DNA of 64,000 nucleotides, from NCBI GenBank assembly GCA_025175895.1, contig CM045990.1, positions 44,264,658 to 44,328,657 on the forward strand, written 5' to 3'. The DNA is from Wurfbainia villosa. Its lineage: Eukaryota > Streptophyta > Magnoliopsida > Zingiberales > Zingiberaceae. Below the pieces are notes generated by a model that did no database searches, was not told the DNA's origin, and saw only the letters and a program-made list of their open reading frames with translations. Positions within the stretch are counted from its first letter, which is position 1; every line of letters starts with the position of its first letter. Both the position numbers and the translations under genes were made by a program. Below are positions 19,540 to 30,181 of the stretch, in pieces.

Positions 19540-22500
19540 TGTAAAATATGGAAAAAAATAAAATAAAATAAAATTTAACCCTTTAATTGAGAATTAGTGT
19601 AATTTTTAGAATTTTTGAAATTTTAATTAAATGGGCTAATGAGGTGGATTAGGTCAGTTGGATTAGTTTAAGCTTGACATGGATTAGCTAAAAAGTTGAA
19701 CCCCATTGGACTATGGGCAAATGGGCTTGGACTAGATGCCAACTTGGATTGGACCTAAACCCGATTTCTTTAATAGATTCTTGACCGATTTCTTTCCGAT
19801 TTCTTCTTCCCATTTTCGTCGCCTTTTCCCTCAAGCTTCTCCTTTCTTGCTGATTTGTTCTCTCTCTCGATTCGATGCCTCTCTCTCTTTGGCGCGATTC
19901 TTCTCACCTTCGAGTTTGCTCTCCATGGATGATCTTCCATCGGCCACTTCCAAGCCAATCTCCGGTTGCCCTTTCGGCTCATGTGATACTGCCTTTATCT
20001 CCGCCGCTCTTAGCATTCATGCCGTGGATTGCTCCGGTTACATTGCGGTTGACGATCCACGCATTCGATGCCTCGATCGCGATCGCATTATCGTCGATGT
20101 CGATCTTCATGCATCGGCCTCTCGTGCTCGCCAGCCATCTTCCCTTCAATCGAGCGCTTTGGTCCATCGTACGATCGACCGTACCAGCCGGTGTTCTTCC
20201 CTTCCTCTGTTTTCATCACCGTGGCGCCTCGATTGTCTCGATCCCGATCTAGTTCTTATCGCTGGCTCACATCGACGCCTATCTTCCTCACGGGTCATGC
20301 CTTCTTTCGATTGGTTGTCGACCTTGCGCTTAGCCACTATCGTTCTGATTTCCACCATGCCTTTGCCTCGATCCACGGTGAACGCATTAGGTCGCGCGTG
20401 CATCATAATTACGATACTATTGTGGTAGCTAAGGTGGTGGTTGGTTTTGCTTTGGATGTTGGTTTAGATTTATGCTTGATGCAATCTCAAATTCATTCGA
20501 GATTTGGTGGATGAATGCTACTCTGGTAGCTCAATGGCGGATGATGGGTTTGAAGCTTCAAGGTGAGGGTAAGCAAGGTAAGCATAGATTTGGGTTGAAT
20601 TGTAGTTGGCGGTATATAAGATAATTATAGTTGATTGTAGTGTAATGATTTGATGAACTTTCTCCACTTGATTTCTATGCTTTTGATTATCGTTGGTATC
20701 AAGAGGAAGTTGTGGCCTATACCCTTGGAATTGGGTAGATGTGATTGGGATTATAGATTATGAGCTACGGTTGGAGTGTATTGACAATAAGGTATTGTGA
20801 ATTGGTGCATTATAGTGAATTGATTGGAATGTGTTGAAGCGGAGATTGTCTTGATTTAGATCTAGTGTATGTGGTATGGATTGTTGTATATTATAGTCTT
20901 ATATTGTGGTTGGTGTGTTGTTATTGGTTGAATCGTAGTTTCTGTGGTGAACAAGATGGGAGAGATTGAAAGCAACATGAGGTAAGTATGATCTAAGTGA
21001 TATGGATGCTTACTATATCTGTAGTTGATGTTATAGTTGATAGTGGATTATTAGTTGATCGAGATACAAGGATGATGTAGGATTTGATTCGATCATTAGA
21101 TATGTGATGGTACTTAATTTTATTCTATTGTTACAAAACTTTGAATTGTGATAGATACATGGACGTGGAAATGAATAGCACGGATAATGTAATCTGCATA
21201 TCAGGTGGGTAATATCTACCTAGTACGGTAGTTTTGATCAAATTCCATGCATGAATCTTGGATATATGTTTATACTTTGATCTTAGATCCACTCTTATTT
21301 AATCATATGCTTGTACTGCCTTGACCTTTGAGATATATACTCTGTTACTTCATTGATTATCTAGCACAGATAGGAAATATAAACCCTATTATGTGTTAGC
21401 TGATGAATGTTCAGTAAGTACAGGTGGTTAGGGTTATCTTTGTGACCTCAGATTTGGTTATTGTGTTACATCACTAGGGTTAGGTGATGGATTGGATTAT
21501 GGAGTCGATTGTTATATCATACCCGTATTAGTGGTGCATCTATGGTGGATCTAGTTGTCTGTGCATAGATAAGTATGTTGTTGTCAGTATGTGACCATGG
21601 ACTAGAGGTCCTAGCATGATGGTATATCCATTATGGATTGTGTGCCTGTGTATGGTTATATGGATGGTCGATAGTATCTCGCTATTGACTAGAGGTTTTT
21701 GCGTTGTTGATTGTCAGAGGTGTATGACTCTTTGTGCGGTAGAGAGAGTCTTGTGGATTGTAGTCCTTGCATAGTTGACTTTTGGTTGACCAGGACTCTC
21801 CGTAGGATAGGGAGTGTGGCGAGGATACATGTATGGAGCTATGCATCATTACATTGCATGCATGTTGTTGACTGGGTCTCCCTTGTGGTTGAGATGGGTC
21901 GTCAATCATCCTGCCTCCTCGGCCACTCGGGGGTAGTAGTAGCAGGGTTGAGGGCAGAGCATTGTTGTGCGTGTCATTCTCGACCACTATGGATGGTGGT
22001 AGCTAGAGATGCGCACTTGGCCACTGTGCGGAGTAGTAATTAGCGCACTCACCCACTATAGACGGTGGTCATGTGATGTGCAGTTGTCCTGGGTGCGGTG
22101 CTCATCTACTCATGGGTAGGGACGGAGCGGCTAGCAGCAGGGACCCCCGTGTTAGTAGCATATAGCTCTATGGCGGCTAGCTACTGTTTCAAACTACCCA
22201 ACTCGATCACTCGAGAGTGGTGGCAGCTGGAGTAAGGATAGTTGTCATGTCGTGCCACCTAGGCCACACTGGAGTCGTGGTAACGAGTTTGGTGCGCAGG
22301 CATGACCTTGCATATGCATTGCTTATATATATGTATGCATGTATTTTGATATATGTTTTACATATGCCTGTCAGATATTGCATTTGATTGAACTATGATT
22401 GCTGCATATGGTTGTTCATCATGATACATGTCATTTGCATTTTATATATTGCTATGTGTTGAGCATGATATATGTGTTGGTCAAGACTGATGTATGCACT

Positions 22501-23348
22501 TGATTAGCGTCATGTCATAGTGTGGTATGGACTGAGATGTTATTACATGTGATTATATATACTGTTCATATGTCTGAGTATTGGTCAGGTATGGGATTGA
22601 CTTGGTACGTTATATGGGTTATGTTATTGTATATCTGTCCAGGATGTTATAGCTTATGGTGTTGCAGATCGTCAGGTACATTGGTACATTACTTCATGTT
22701 CAGTTGATTAGTTTAGTATATACATTGAGTATGTCTATACCGTGGTTACTTGTTATTAGATTTGGATAGGACTGTATGTCTATTGGACTCATGCTGTATA
22801 CCTGTAGAACTTCACATGTATACTTGTAGATCTCTATATCCTTATATATTGTTCATGCACACTCTACATATTACCCCTGAGTTTATACTCACCACCCCGG
22901 GACCCTGGGCTTCCTGTTGCCCAGGTAACAGGTAGAAGATTCCTTGGACATTCGGAGCTCTACCAGCTGATCCCATCTCACACCGAACGGACGGAGGTTT
23001 ATTTACGATTTATTGTATTCTTGTGGATTGATGTATTCCGTATTGTTGTTTTGGGTTCTAGCCTGTATTGTTTCCATATTTGTGATATACGGACGTATTG
23101 TATGTATTTGGCCGTTGTTGTGGTTTCTATTATGATTCTTGTTGTGTCAAGTCACTCCGGAGTGCACAGTTGGGTCTTTGTATCTTGTTTTATCTGTAGT
23201 ATGTTTTCGCTGTATTTGGTATGTTGATATCTTTGTATTATATTGTTGTTATAAGCCTACGGGCCTTGTATTAACCCAATATGTTGCCACGTACAGGGGA
23301 GATGTTGTCCATTTGATTTTCGGTATGTCATACTCTCGGAGCGTGACA
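19540..23348 (+). repeat. 3' LTR of gypsy1
   Basis: It starts TGTAAAATATGG and ends GAGCGTGACA, pairing with 11907-15790. A 230-codon frame at 19736-20428 lies in the leader-like part; it is interrupted in the 5' LTR, so it is not supported as a gene. Confidence 0.92.
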
Positions 23349-23353
23349 TTTGG

Positions 23354-24064
23354 GTAGTCGACTGTCATGGAGGGGCAGTCGACTGTTAGTGTTTGTCGTG
23401 AGCACAGAATGCTTGGTAGCCAACTGATTAGTCGACTACGGGATTGGTAGTCAACTGATGTTAATGGGCAGTCAACTGCCAGTGTATCCGTTGGATGGAT
23501 GTTAACGCAGATTAGGTCATTGTCTCACAACGGCTACAGGAGAAATCGACTACTAGGTGTAAAATCAGCTCGAGACAAGCATAAAAGGAGGAGCTTGGGG
23601 AGGATTTCCACAATGATATTTGGGGAGATTTTGGAGGAGAATTGCTGTTGCATTCCAGACCTTCAAGAGCAAACCAAAGCAAGCAACAAGCAAGAGTTCA
23701 AAGTCATTTCTTGTAAAGTTTTCTTTACGTATTTTCATTTCATCTTTGTATTTGCTTGTACGTTTTTGTATTACTTTTATAATTTTTGTACGAGATTTCT
23801 CCACCTCCGACGTGTTGTTGAGAAGGAGTTTTTAGTAGTGATGTGTTCATCACTCGAGCTTGTTGAGCTCACCCCGTAGAGAAGGAACCCTAAGATTCTG
23901 AACCACGTACATCGCGTGTTGTGTGATTGTATTCTTGTTGTGTATTTCCATTATTGTATATTCCACTGCTCTAACAAGAATTTTAGAGACGAACGAATGA
24001 TTTCCATCAAGCACGATGAGTAGGCTATTCAACCCCCTTCTAGTTAGGCCTCAATCCTCCAACA
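23354..24064 (+). repeat. B1 3' LTR, second part
   Basis: It resumes the LTR broken by gypsy1. It begins with TCGACT palindromes near 23357, 23376 and 23430, has a TATA-like box (23578-23590), and ends TAGGCCTCAATCCTCCAACA. Similar to B2 LTR 53607-54150 read in reverse. Confidence 0.87.
23578..23590 (+). promoter_or_regulatory. TATA-like box of B1 LTR
   Basis: GCATAAAAGGAGG, matched in B2 (CCTCCTTTTATGC-like on the plus strand near 54075-54090 and 59186). It lies about 140 bp after the last palindrome. Confidence 0.5.
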
Positions 24065-24338
24065 ACTATCTCTCATCTTTGTAAAAAGCGAACCTCTCCG
24101 AAGTCGAGAGTTCTCGAGTCGGAGGGTATTATAGTGATTTCTCATCGAGGTAGCTCTCGGAAGAGCTACGGGCCTTGGAGTAGCAACCCAACTAGGGTTG
24201 TAAACAAAGTAAAAATCTTGTCTCTTTATTTCATTTATTCCGCTGCATACTCGTATTTTAAAATATGTTTTTAAAAATCTAAAGAAAATTTGTAACATCC
24301 GAGATTCACCCCCTCTCTCGGAGTAATTCGATCCTACA
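24065..24338 (+). repeat. A1 5' LTR remnant
   Basis: It aligns with 28876-29136 of the 3' LTR (CCGAAGTCGA.AGTTCTC and the end ATTCGATCCTACA). The left part is displaced by B1 and lies outside the window. Confidence 0.88.
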
Positions 24339-24340
24339 AT

Positions 24341-24352
24341 TGGTATCAGAGC
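24341..24352 (+). other. Primer binding site of A1
   Basis: TGGTATCAGAGC, two bases after the LTR end, followed by GGGGGCGCTCCGAA. The same arrangement is in A3 at 42754. Confidence 0.9.
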
Positions 24353-24549
24353 GGGGGCGCTCCGAATTTGGTGCAACCACCATCAAGAGCTTTAGGATTT
24401 TCTTTAGTTTTTGCATTTTTGGCATTAGAATAAATTTTTAATATTTTTCTTGCTTTCGTATAAATTTACTTTTTGCACAATATTGTTTAATTTTTATAAC
24501 TCTAAAAATATTTTTGAAAAGTAAAAATCTATATTTTTTAATATAAAAA
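24353..24549 (+). other. A1 leader
   Basis: AT-rich leader between primer binding site and gag. No frame or clear structure seen. Confidence 0.5.
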
Positions 24550-25011
24550 ATGTCGCATTTAGAGAGTTTAAGCACCGTTCGCCCTCCTCTCTTTAACGGA
24601 GAGGATTTTCCCTCTTGGAAGAGGCAAATGGAGTGTTTTTTGAAAATCGACCTCGAGGTTTGGTTTTCGATTAGGAAAGGGTTCGTAGCTTCAGTAGACA
24701 ACTCAGGTGAGTTGTTAGAACTGGAGAAATGGACCGCAAACATTAGGAAAAAGGCTCAAGTCGATTACAAGGCTTTAAACACCTTGCAATGCGGACTTAC
24801 GAATGAAGAGCTAAGTCAAGTCAAATCAGTTCAAAATTCTAAAGAATTATGGGATAAATTAATTAAATTACATGAACAGGCTAACTTGGGTCAACCTAAG
24901 GATGATTTAGTTTTGATGGCAAGAACAAACAAAAAAGGAAAGAAATCCAAATCGAGAAAAAGGAAAAGGAAGGAAGCATCTAAGGCAAACTTGGACAAGT
25001 CATCAACGTAA
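24550..25011 (+). pseudogene. A1 Gag N-terminal domain with internal deletion
   Basis: The 153-codon frame starts at ATG 24550 (MSHLESLSTVRPPLFNGEDF). It encodes a copia Gag head: FPSWKRQMECFL and WDKLIKLHEQ. It then jumps to a lysine-rich tail (KGKKSKSRKRKRKEASK). A3 shows what is missing: some 120-150 residues between its LHES and HVQANSGQ segments. The deletion joins two TACATG-containing repeats. A zinc knuckle is not seen. Gag forms particles; this one lacks the central capsid part. Confidence 0.85.
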
Positions 25012-25053
25012 GAGTCGGATGCAGAAATATCAACGACATGCTTCGTAGCACTC

Positions 25054-25440
25054 ATGGCGATCGATGAGTTTGAAGTTGAGTCAAGACAAGAGTTCATGTC
25101 TAAATCCGATACAAGCCACGGATCCGCATCCATTTTCGAAGGTTCAAACGAGGTAACATCTCTCCTAGATGATAAATTGTATAATATTATTACATGCTTA
25201 GGTAGGAAACTAGCCAAGTCCAAAAATCAAGTTGACTCGCTTCTTGAGGAAGTCCAAGGACTTAAGGAGCAAGTCAACTCGAAGACTTCGACTTACCAAA
25301 TTAAGGATAGAGACTCAACTCAAGTTGCAAATCTTGAGGAAGAGAACTCGGTCCTAAAAAGTCAAGTAGAAGATTTCATCGGATCGTTGAAAAGGTTCAC
25401 TTTGGGCTCCAAGTATCTAAACATGATGCTTGGGTCTTAA
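25054..25440 (+). pseudogene. A1 Gag C-terminal coiled-coil segment
   Basis: The 128-codon frame continues after a stop at 25009-25011 and is the same polyprotein. The start MAIDEFEVES matches sirevirus Gag tails by recollection. Residues 50-115 are heptad-like (KNQVDSLLEEVQGLKEQV, then NLEEENSVLKSQVEDF), suggesting a coiled coil. It ends GSKYLNMMLGS followed by a stop. Confidence 0.72.
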
Positions 25441-25446
25441 CAAGCC

Positions 25447-25686
25447 ATGTATAACAAGTCCGGACTCAGATACAAGGCTAAGGACACAAATAGATCATAC
25501 ATGTCCTTGTTTAATAAAAATGCTAAGGGTCGAGTCCAAGCATTGGTTCCTAAGACTATCTTAGTCAACCAAGTTGGACCAAACCAATTTTGGATTCCCA
25601 AAGGACAAGTTCACTTAGTGAACAAGACCCAACAGAGCTACTACGCAGGGGGAGCTAAGTCTTTGCTTGTTTCCTTGATTAGTTAA
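25447..25686 (+). pseudogene. A1 Gag tail / protease-side fragment
   Basis: The 79-codon frame follows one codon after the preceding stop, in the same frame apart from an intervening stop. It reads MYNKSGLRYKAKDTN and NQFWIPKGQVH. In sireviruses a sequence of this type lies just before the protease. No catalytic aspartate motif follows, and pol is absent. Confidence 0.65.
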
Positions 25687-26209
25687 ACTCTTGCATGTCT
25701 TAGTTTACTTTACTTGCTTAATTTAGAATGGACTAGATATGAAACAATGTAGTTTAAACTTGAACAACCTTGTACTAAGATGAAGTGAACTGATAGTAAG
25801 TTAGGGAAGCTCTTCAAGATGCATGTTTAGGAAGTGGTCCATCGGATATCTAAGAAGGTCATATGCCTCACCACGACCTGGTGCACTAAGTCGAGTTGAA
25901 CTGACCGAAGCTAACTCACTATGTTTTTAACTAGTTAGACCAAAGTTTAGTCCAAAGTGAGTCAAGTATTTGATTCCTTCATTGACTTTGTCTAGGAAGT
26001 TGTCGATCCGATATCCAAAAGGTCATATGCCTCGCCACGACCTGGAAGTCAATGCTAAAAAAATCTACTTGATTAGCTCAAGATAAAATTGAATCTAACA
26101 CAAGTTTAAAAATTTTGAATTTTCTCATTAAAATTAATTAAGATAAAAATAAATCCTCATCTCACAAAACCCATAGGATTAACATGTATTAAAAACCTAG
26201 ATCGGGTGA

Positions 26210-26530
26210 GATGAAAAAGAACTCAACTAAACTTAACCAATTCACTCAAATCAACTCAATCAACTTAACCAAATTAACTTAATCAACTTAATCAACTCAA
26301 ATCAACTAAACTTAATAAATTCACTCAAATCAAAATCAACTCAACTCAAATTTATCAACTCGAATCAAATCGACTTAATCAATTCAAATCAAATCAACTC
26401 GACCCTGATCAACTCAATCAACTCAACCATAATCAACTCAATTCTAATCAACTCAATCAACTCAACCATAATCAACTCAACTCAATCAACTCAACCCTAA
26501 TCAACTCAATTCTAATCAACTTAATTCTAA
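26210..26530 (+). repeat. TCAACTCAA low-complexity repeat
   Basis: Irregular tandem array of AATCAACTCA and close variants (AACTTAATC, CAACTCGA, CAACCATAATC). It looks like a slipped microsatellite. Confidence 0.8.
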
Positions 26531-26764
26531 GTAAATCTACATATTTCAAAGGGGAAGTTAGTTTAGCATTATTCAAAATTCAAAACATTCAATAGGATCC
26601 ATGTTTGGAAAGTCCTTAAGTAATATTACATGCATAAGCATGAGATTAAGGGAGAGTTAAGATATTTTTGAAAACTTAAAATAAAAACATAATTCTAGGT
26701 GGAGTTTCACATTCAAAATTTCATTCTAAGTATTTTTAAAAGAAATTAAATGTAAGCATAACAA

Positions 26765-27745
26765 TATTACTTTATGGGGAGATCGAGAATCTAGGGGGAG
26801 CCTAAAAGATTTGTTTTGCTAAATTATGAAATATTTAATATCTTTTCAAAAATTATGTTTTAAAATGAAATTGGATGAGAAATATTCTTAAGGGGGAGAG
26901 AGAAAATTTTAAAGAAAACTCAAGTAATTCACTTGAACTTGAAATTGGACTTATCAAATCTAAGTAATGATTAGTTACTTGATACTCAAACAACTTCCTT
27001 TCTAAGTAACTTAGCATTATTTGGAAAATGAGAGTTAGCTAAGCTAAGTCTAAATTTAAAATATTTTTTAAATTTAAACAAATCATGATAGAATCTATGT
27101 TTAGAATCTTTTATGAGAAACTATCTTGAACATTGTTTTTGAAAACATAAAACTTTAATTAAGGGGGAGTTTTGAAATTTTAAAGATTTAATTAAGGAGG
27201 AGTTTTTTATTTAAAAAAATATCTTAATGAAGGGGGAGTATTGAAATTTTAAAACTTAAATTAAGGGGGAGAAAAACTTACTTTGAAAAGATTAAGTTTT
27301 TTGTAAAGCTTGAATGCTCTTTGAAAAGCTTAAATATTTTTAACTTTAAAATGATAAATTATTTTGAAAATTTTTAAAGCTTATTTTGACAAGATCATGA
27401 TTAAGCCTAAGAACTCATAAAGAGCTTACTTTGAAAAATTATGAGAAGCGTATGTTAAGCGGGAGGTTGTATTTTCAAAGAAATTTTATTGTAGACATGA
27501 AAGTTATGGTTTCAAACTTATGCACTTGAATATTTAAAATTTCATTTCTATAGTTTCAAACTTAGTAAAAAACAAATAAATTCTAGGAGGAAGCTATACA
27601 AAACCTATATTTTAAAACAAACTTTTATCTAAACCCATGTCTCATAAACTTCACATAATTTAAAAATACAATTTTAAGATTAAGATCAAACATTTTCATG
27701 ACTTAGAAAATTTATGATCTTTGTATATAAGTCAAGGGGGAGAGA
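26765..27745 (+). repeat. Multiple polypurine tracts in A1
   Basis: GGGGGAG-type tracts occur near 26776, 26796, 26890, 27162, 27195 (AAGGAGGAG), 27231, 27264 and 27733. They precede the terminal tract at 27847. They could serve as extra plus-strand priming sites. Confidence 0.7.
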
Positions 27746-27846
27746 GTGTGTTTAAGTTAGAACTTAAAAATGCATTTGTTTATGCAATTTTTTGTAATTC
27801 ATGATCTGATATTTTTAATCCTAACATTAAACAGTTGTTATACATC

Positions 27847-27860
27847 AAAAAGGGAGAGAT
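27847..27860 (+). other. Terminal polypurine tract of A1
   Basis: AAAAAGGGAGAGAT immediately before the 3' LTR start TGTTGGTGTAGGG. Confidence 0.85.
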
Positions 27861-28469
27861 TGTTGGTGTAGGGAGCACCACTCCTATGTTTTGATGTATG
27901 CCCCTAGGTTTAAATGTTAGGATGAACCTATGATTTGATATATGTGTTAAGTGTGTAGGCTTAACAAGAGGTCCTAGTAGGTAGTATTGACAGGATACTA
28001 GGCAAATGTGTTGACAGATCAGGAGGATCGGACACCAAGCATGAAGTCCAGATGGGTCGAGTGGACCAAACATCTGGCATGAAGACCAATTGGGTTAGGA
28101 TACCGAACAATCGGCATAAAGTCCAGCTAGGTCAAGGAGACCGGACAGCTGGTGGATGTTCTGGTGGGTTAGATCAGATGTCAAGAATGGTAAGTCTGGC
28201 AGAGCAGCTGGTAGGTAACCTCAAGTGGAGAGGTTAGGCCTAGTCCTTTGTAGAGGGACAAAGCTAGGTGCGATCCGACAGATAGTCTGTGTAGGACTTA
28301 GAAGTCGAGATCAAGCAGTTTTACTACTACTATCATGTTTTATATTATCTGCTTGGGCTAATCTCGTTTTGTAGGGATTAGTTGACTGAATGGATTCCAA
28401 TCAACTGGATACCTAGTTGGCAAGGCTAGTTGGTGATCGATCGAAGTTCTGGCAGCGCAGATGGAAAGA

Positions 28470-28635
28470 GTTTCAGTCGACTGGGGAGTTTCAATCGTCT
28501 GAAGAGGCATAATTTTCGATGCGGAGCTAGGTGACCTAGAGTCGACTAGGGTGTGTTCAGTCGACTGGAAGACCTGAAGTACCATATCGACGAGCTGATG
28601 TGGAGTTGACTAGAGGGCATTCCAGTCGACTGGAA
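28470..28635 (+). repeat. CAGTCGACTGG palindromes in A1 LTR
   Basis: Four copies of AGTCGACTGG or AGTCGACTAG within 165 bp. The last ends about 10 bp before the TATA box region. Confidence 0.75.
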
Positions 28636-28643
28636 AAGCTTTA

Positions 28644-28656
28644 TTTATAAAATAAA
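28644..28656 (+). promoter_or_regulatory. TATA box of A1 3' LTR
   Basis: TTTATAAAATAAA, at the same place as CCTATAAAAG (40983) in A2 and CTTATAAAGG (42236) in A3. Confidence 0.6.
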
Positions 28657-29136
28657 TGCACGACTAGCTCTGAATATAACATCTCTACAATGTCCAAGTG
28701 CTGCTACTATTTTTCTTCGCCCACAAGAGCTTCATCCCTTCACGAAGATGCATTTCCGACACTCCGTGCCTACTTCAAAATCTCCAAAAGTGTCGATATA
28801 ATTTAGATATTAATATTTGTATTCATTTTCTCTTTTATGTACTTAATTTCAAAGAGAAGGTAGAGTGTTACCTTTCTCTCATCTTTTTAAAAAGTGAACC
28901 CCTCCGAAGTCGACAGTTCTCTAGTCGGAGGGTATTATAGTGATTGTCCATCGAGGTAGCTATCGGAATAACTATGGGCCTTGGAGTAGCAACTCGGCTA
29001 GGGTTGTGAACCAAGTAAAAAGCTTGTCTCTTTATTTCATTTATTCTGTTGTATTTTAAAATATGTTTTTAAAAATATAAAGAAAATTTGTAACCTCCGA
29101 GATTCACCCCCTCTCTCGGAGTAATTCGATCCTACA

Positions 29137-29846
29137 GTAAAGATCTATACTCGAAAAGTTGTTATCTCTTATACCTGCGTGTATCATTGATATATGACAT
29201 AAGGTGAGAGATTTAGATTATATAAAATTTAGTTTTGAAAATTTATTTTGGATTAGCATCTTCAAAACAATAAGGGGACGTTATGGAACTATTTTGAAAA
29301 ATTACATAGTTCTTTTTGAAAAATTACTAAAAGTATAAGTTAAGGGGGTGATTGTATTCAAAATTCTTGAAAAGAATTCAGAAAGGGTTTAAAGTTTTGT
29401 GCTTAAAAGTTTATGCTTACATTAAGGGGGAGAAAATGAGTAAAAGTGTGAATTTATAAAAGTTTGAAAAGAATTTTAATCTTGAAATAGAGTTTTTTTT
29501 TCAAATGAAGAATTTGAGTTTTCAAAAAAAAAAAAAATCAAATTTCATGGTTTGAGATATTAAGTGAAATTCTAAGTGTTATCTTTTGAAAATAAGAGTA
29601 TGGTTTCAACTTTGGAAATTTACTTAATGTTTAAGTTTTAATTGATATTTGGCATATCTATGTTATGTTGATGTATGTCAAAGGGGGAGAGAAAGTAGGT
29701 TTAATATTAGAACTAAGTTTGAAAGAATGCATTCAAGGGGAGAGTGCATTTTATGCAACTCTTATGTGAATTTAATCTTTTCTAATTTTGATATATTTTT
29801 GCTAACTTTAAACAGTTGTGTTGTCATACATCAAAAAGGGAGAAAT
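29137..29846 (+). other. A2 internal 3' region
   Basis: AT-rich, with purine tracts near 29273, 29343, 29424 and 29686 and a poly-A run at 29526-29538. The terminal tract AAAAAGGGAGAAAT is at 29833-29846. No coding potential. Confidence 0.7.
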
Positions 29847-30181
29847 TATTGGTGTAGGGAGCACCACTCCTATGTTTTGATGCATGGCCCAAGGTTTAAA
29901 GTTAGGAAATACTTGTGATCTAATGTAAATGTTAAGTGTGTAGGCCTAATATGAAAGTCCTAGTATCTCAAGTTGATCAGATACTAGGCAAAGTGAAAGA
30001 AGTCCTCATAGGTCAGGTTGATCAGATACTAGGCAAAAGACTTGACGAATCAGAAGGACTGGACATTGGACAGAAGTCTAGTTGGGTTAGGAGGACCAGA
30101 CAACTGGAAGGAAATCTAGATGGGTCAGATAGACCAAACATCTAGTTGAAAGATAAATTCGGTCAGGAAGACCAAACAACT
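29847..30181 (+). repeat. A2 3' LTR, first part
   Basis: Starts TATTGGTGTAGGGAGCACC (G to A at the second base) and follows the A1 LTR. CAACT (30177-30181) is the target duplication of gypsy2. Confidence 0.85.

Larger units (their letters stand above)
11907..23348 (+). mobile_element. Ty3/gypsy element gypsy1 (11442 bp, long LTRs)
   Basis: The 5' LTR is 11907-15790 and the 3' LTR 19540-23348, each about 3.8 kb with TG...CA ends. The duplication TTTGG lies at 11902-11906 and 23349-23353. The primer binding site is at 15798-15810. The internal region of 3.75 kb holds only decayed gag, reverse transcriptase and integrase. Reverse transcriptase before integrase is the gypsy order. The sequence AAATTTGGGGACCAAATTTT before the 3' LTR resembles the conserved 3' signature of Tekay/Del chromoviruses (recollection, not a search). 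Internal length is below that of autonomous members, so this copy is non-autonomous. Confidence 0.93.
1..24064 (+). mobile_element. Sirevirus-like LTR retrotransposon B1 (3' part, carries three insertions)
   Basis: This is the 3' end of a Ty1/copia sirevirus-like element that begins left of the window. Internal sequence is visible at 1-87, 1581-2385 and 10909-11155, followed by a polypurine tract and a 3' LTR at 11156-11906 plus 23354-24064. The pieces rejoin when three later insertions are removed: the solo LTR at 88-1575, element C at 2386-10903 and gypsy1 at 11907-23348. The same internal order is seen in reverse in B2 (about 56350 down to 55094). No gag or pol is visible in this part. The LTR ends CCTCCAACA at 24064 and abuts the 3' part of an A-family LTR, so B1 lies inside A1. 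Its own target duplication would be ACTAT (24065-24069), but the left copy is outside the window. Confidence 0.85.
25687..27846 (+). other. A1 long non-coding 3' region
   Basis: This AT-rich stretch of 2.2 kb has no coding potential. It contains a TCAACTCAA repeat block (26210-26530) and at least eight purine tracts of the type AAGGGGGAG between 26770 and 27745. Sireviruses are known for multiple polypurine tracts near the 3' LTR (recollection). Confidence 0.75.
24065..29136 (+). mobile_element. Sirevirus-like element A1, gag-only, 5' LTR truncated by B1
   Basis: The visible parts are the last 274 bp of the 5' LTR (24065-24338), primer binding site, gag fragments (24550-25686), a long AT-rich non-coding region, polypurine tract (27847-27860) and full 3' LTR (27861-29136). 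No integrase, reverse transcriptase or RNase H can be found in the 3.5 kb internal region, so it is a pol-less derivative. It sits inside A2, because A2's internal 3' end continues at 29137. Its duplication should be GTAAA (29137-29141), with the left copy beyond the window. Confidence 0.88.
27861..29136 (+). repeat. A1 3' LTR (1276 bp)
   Basis: It starts TGTTGGTGTAGGGAGCACC and ends AATTCGATCCTACA. TCGACT palindromes lie at about 28473, 28542, 28560 and 28625, then a TATA box at 28644-28656. Short frames (28052-28237, 28698-28940) are not conserved in the other A-family LTRs. Confidence 0.92.

Noticed and set aside
19736..20428. 230-codon open frame in the gypsy1 3' LTR
   Set aside because: Serine/arginine-rich and without a domain; the matching part of the 5' LTR is interrupted and shifted. 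It is a chance frame in a leader-like sequence.
24890..25223. Antisense 110-codon frame over A1 gag
   Set aside because: Mirror of the lysine-rich gag coding strand.
26210..26530. Possible CRISPR-like or satellite array
   Set aside because: Unit length and spacing are irregular and no unique spacers exist; it is a low-complexity repeat in a plant retrotransposon.
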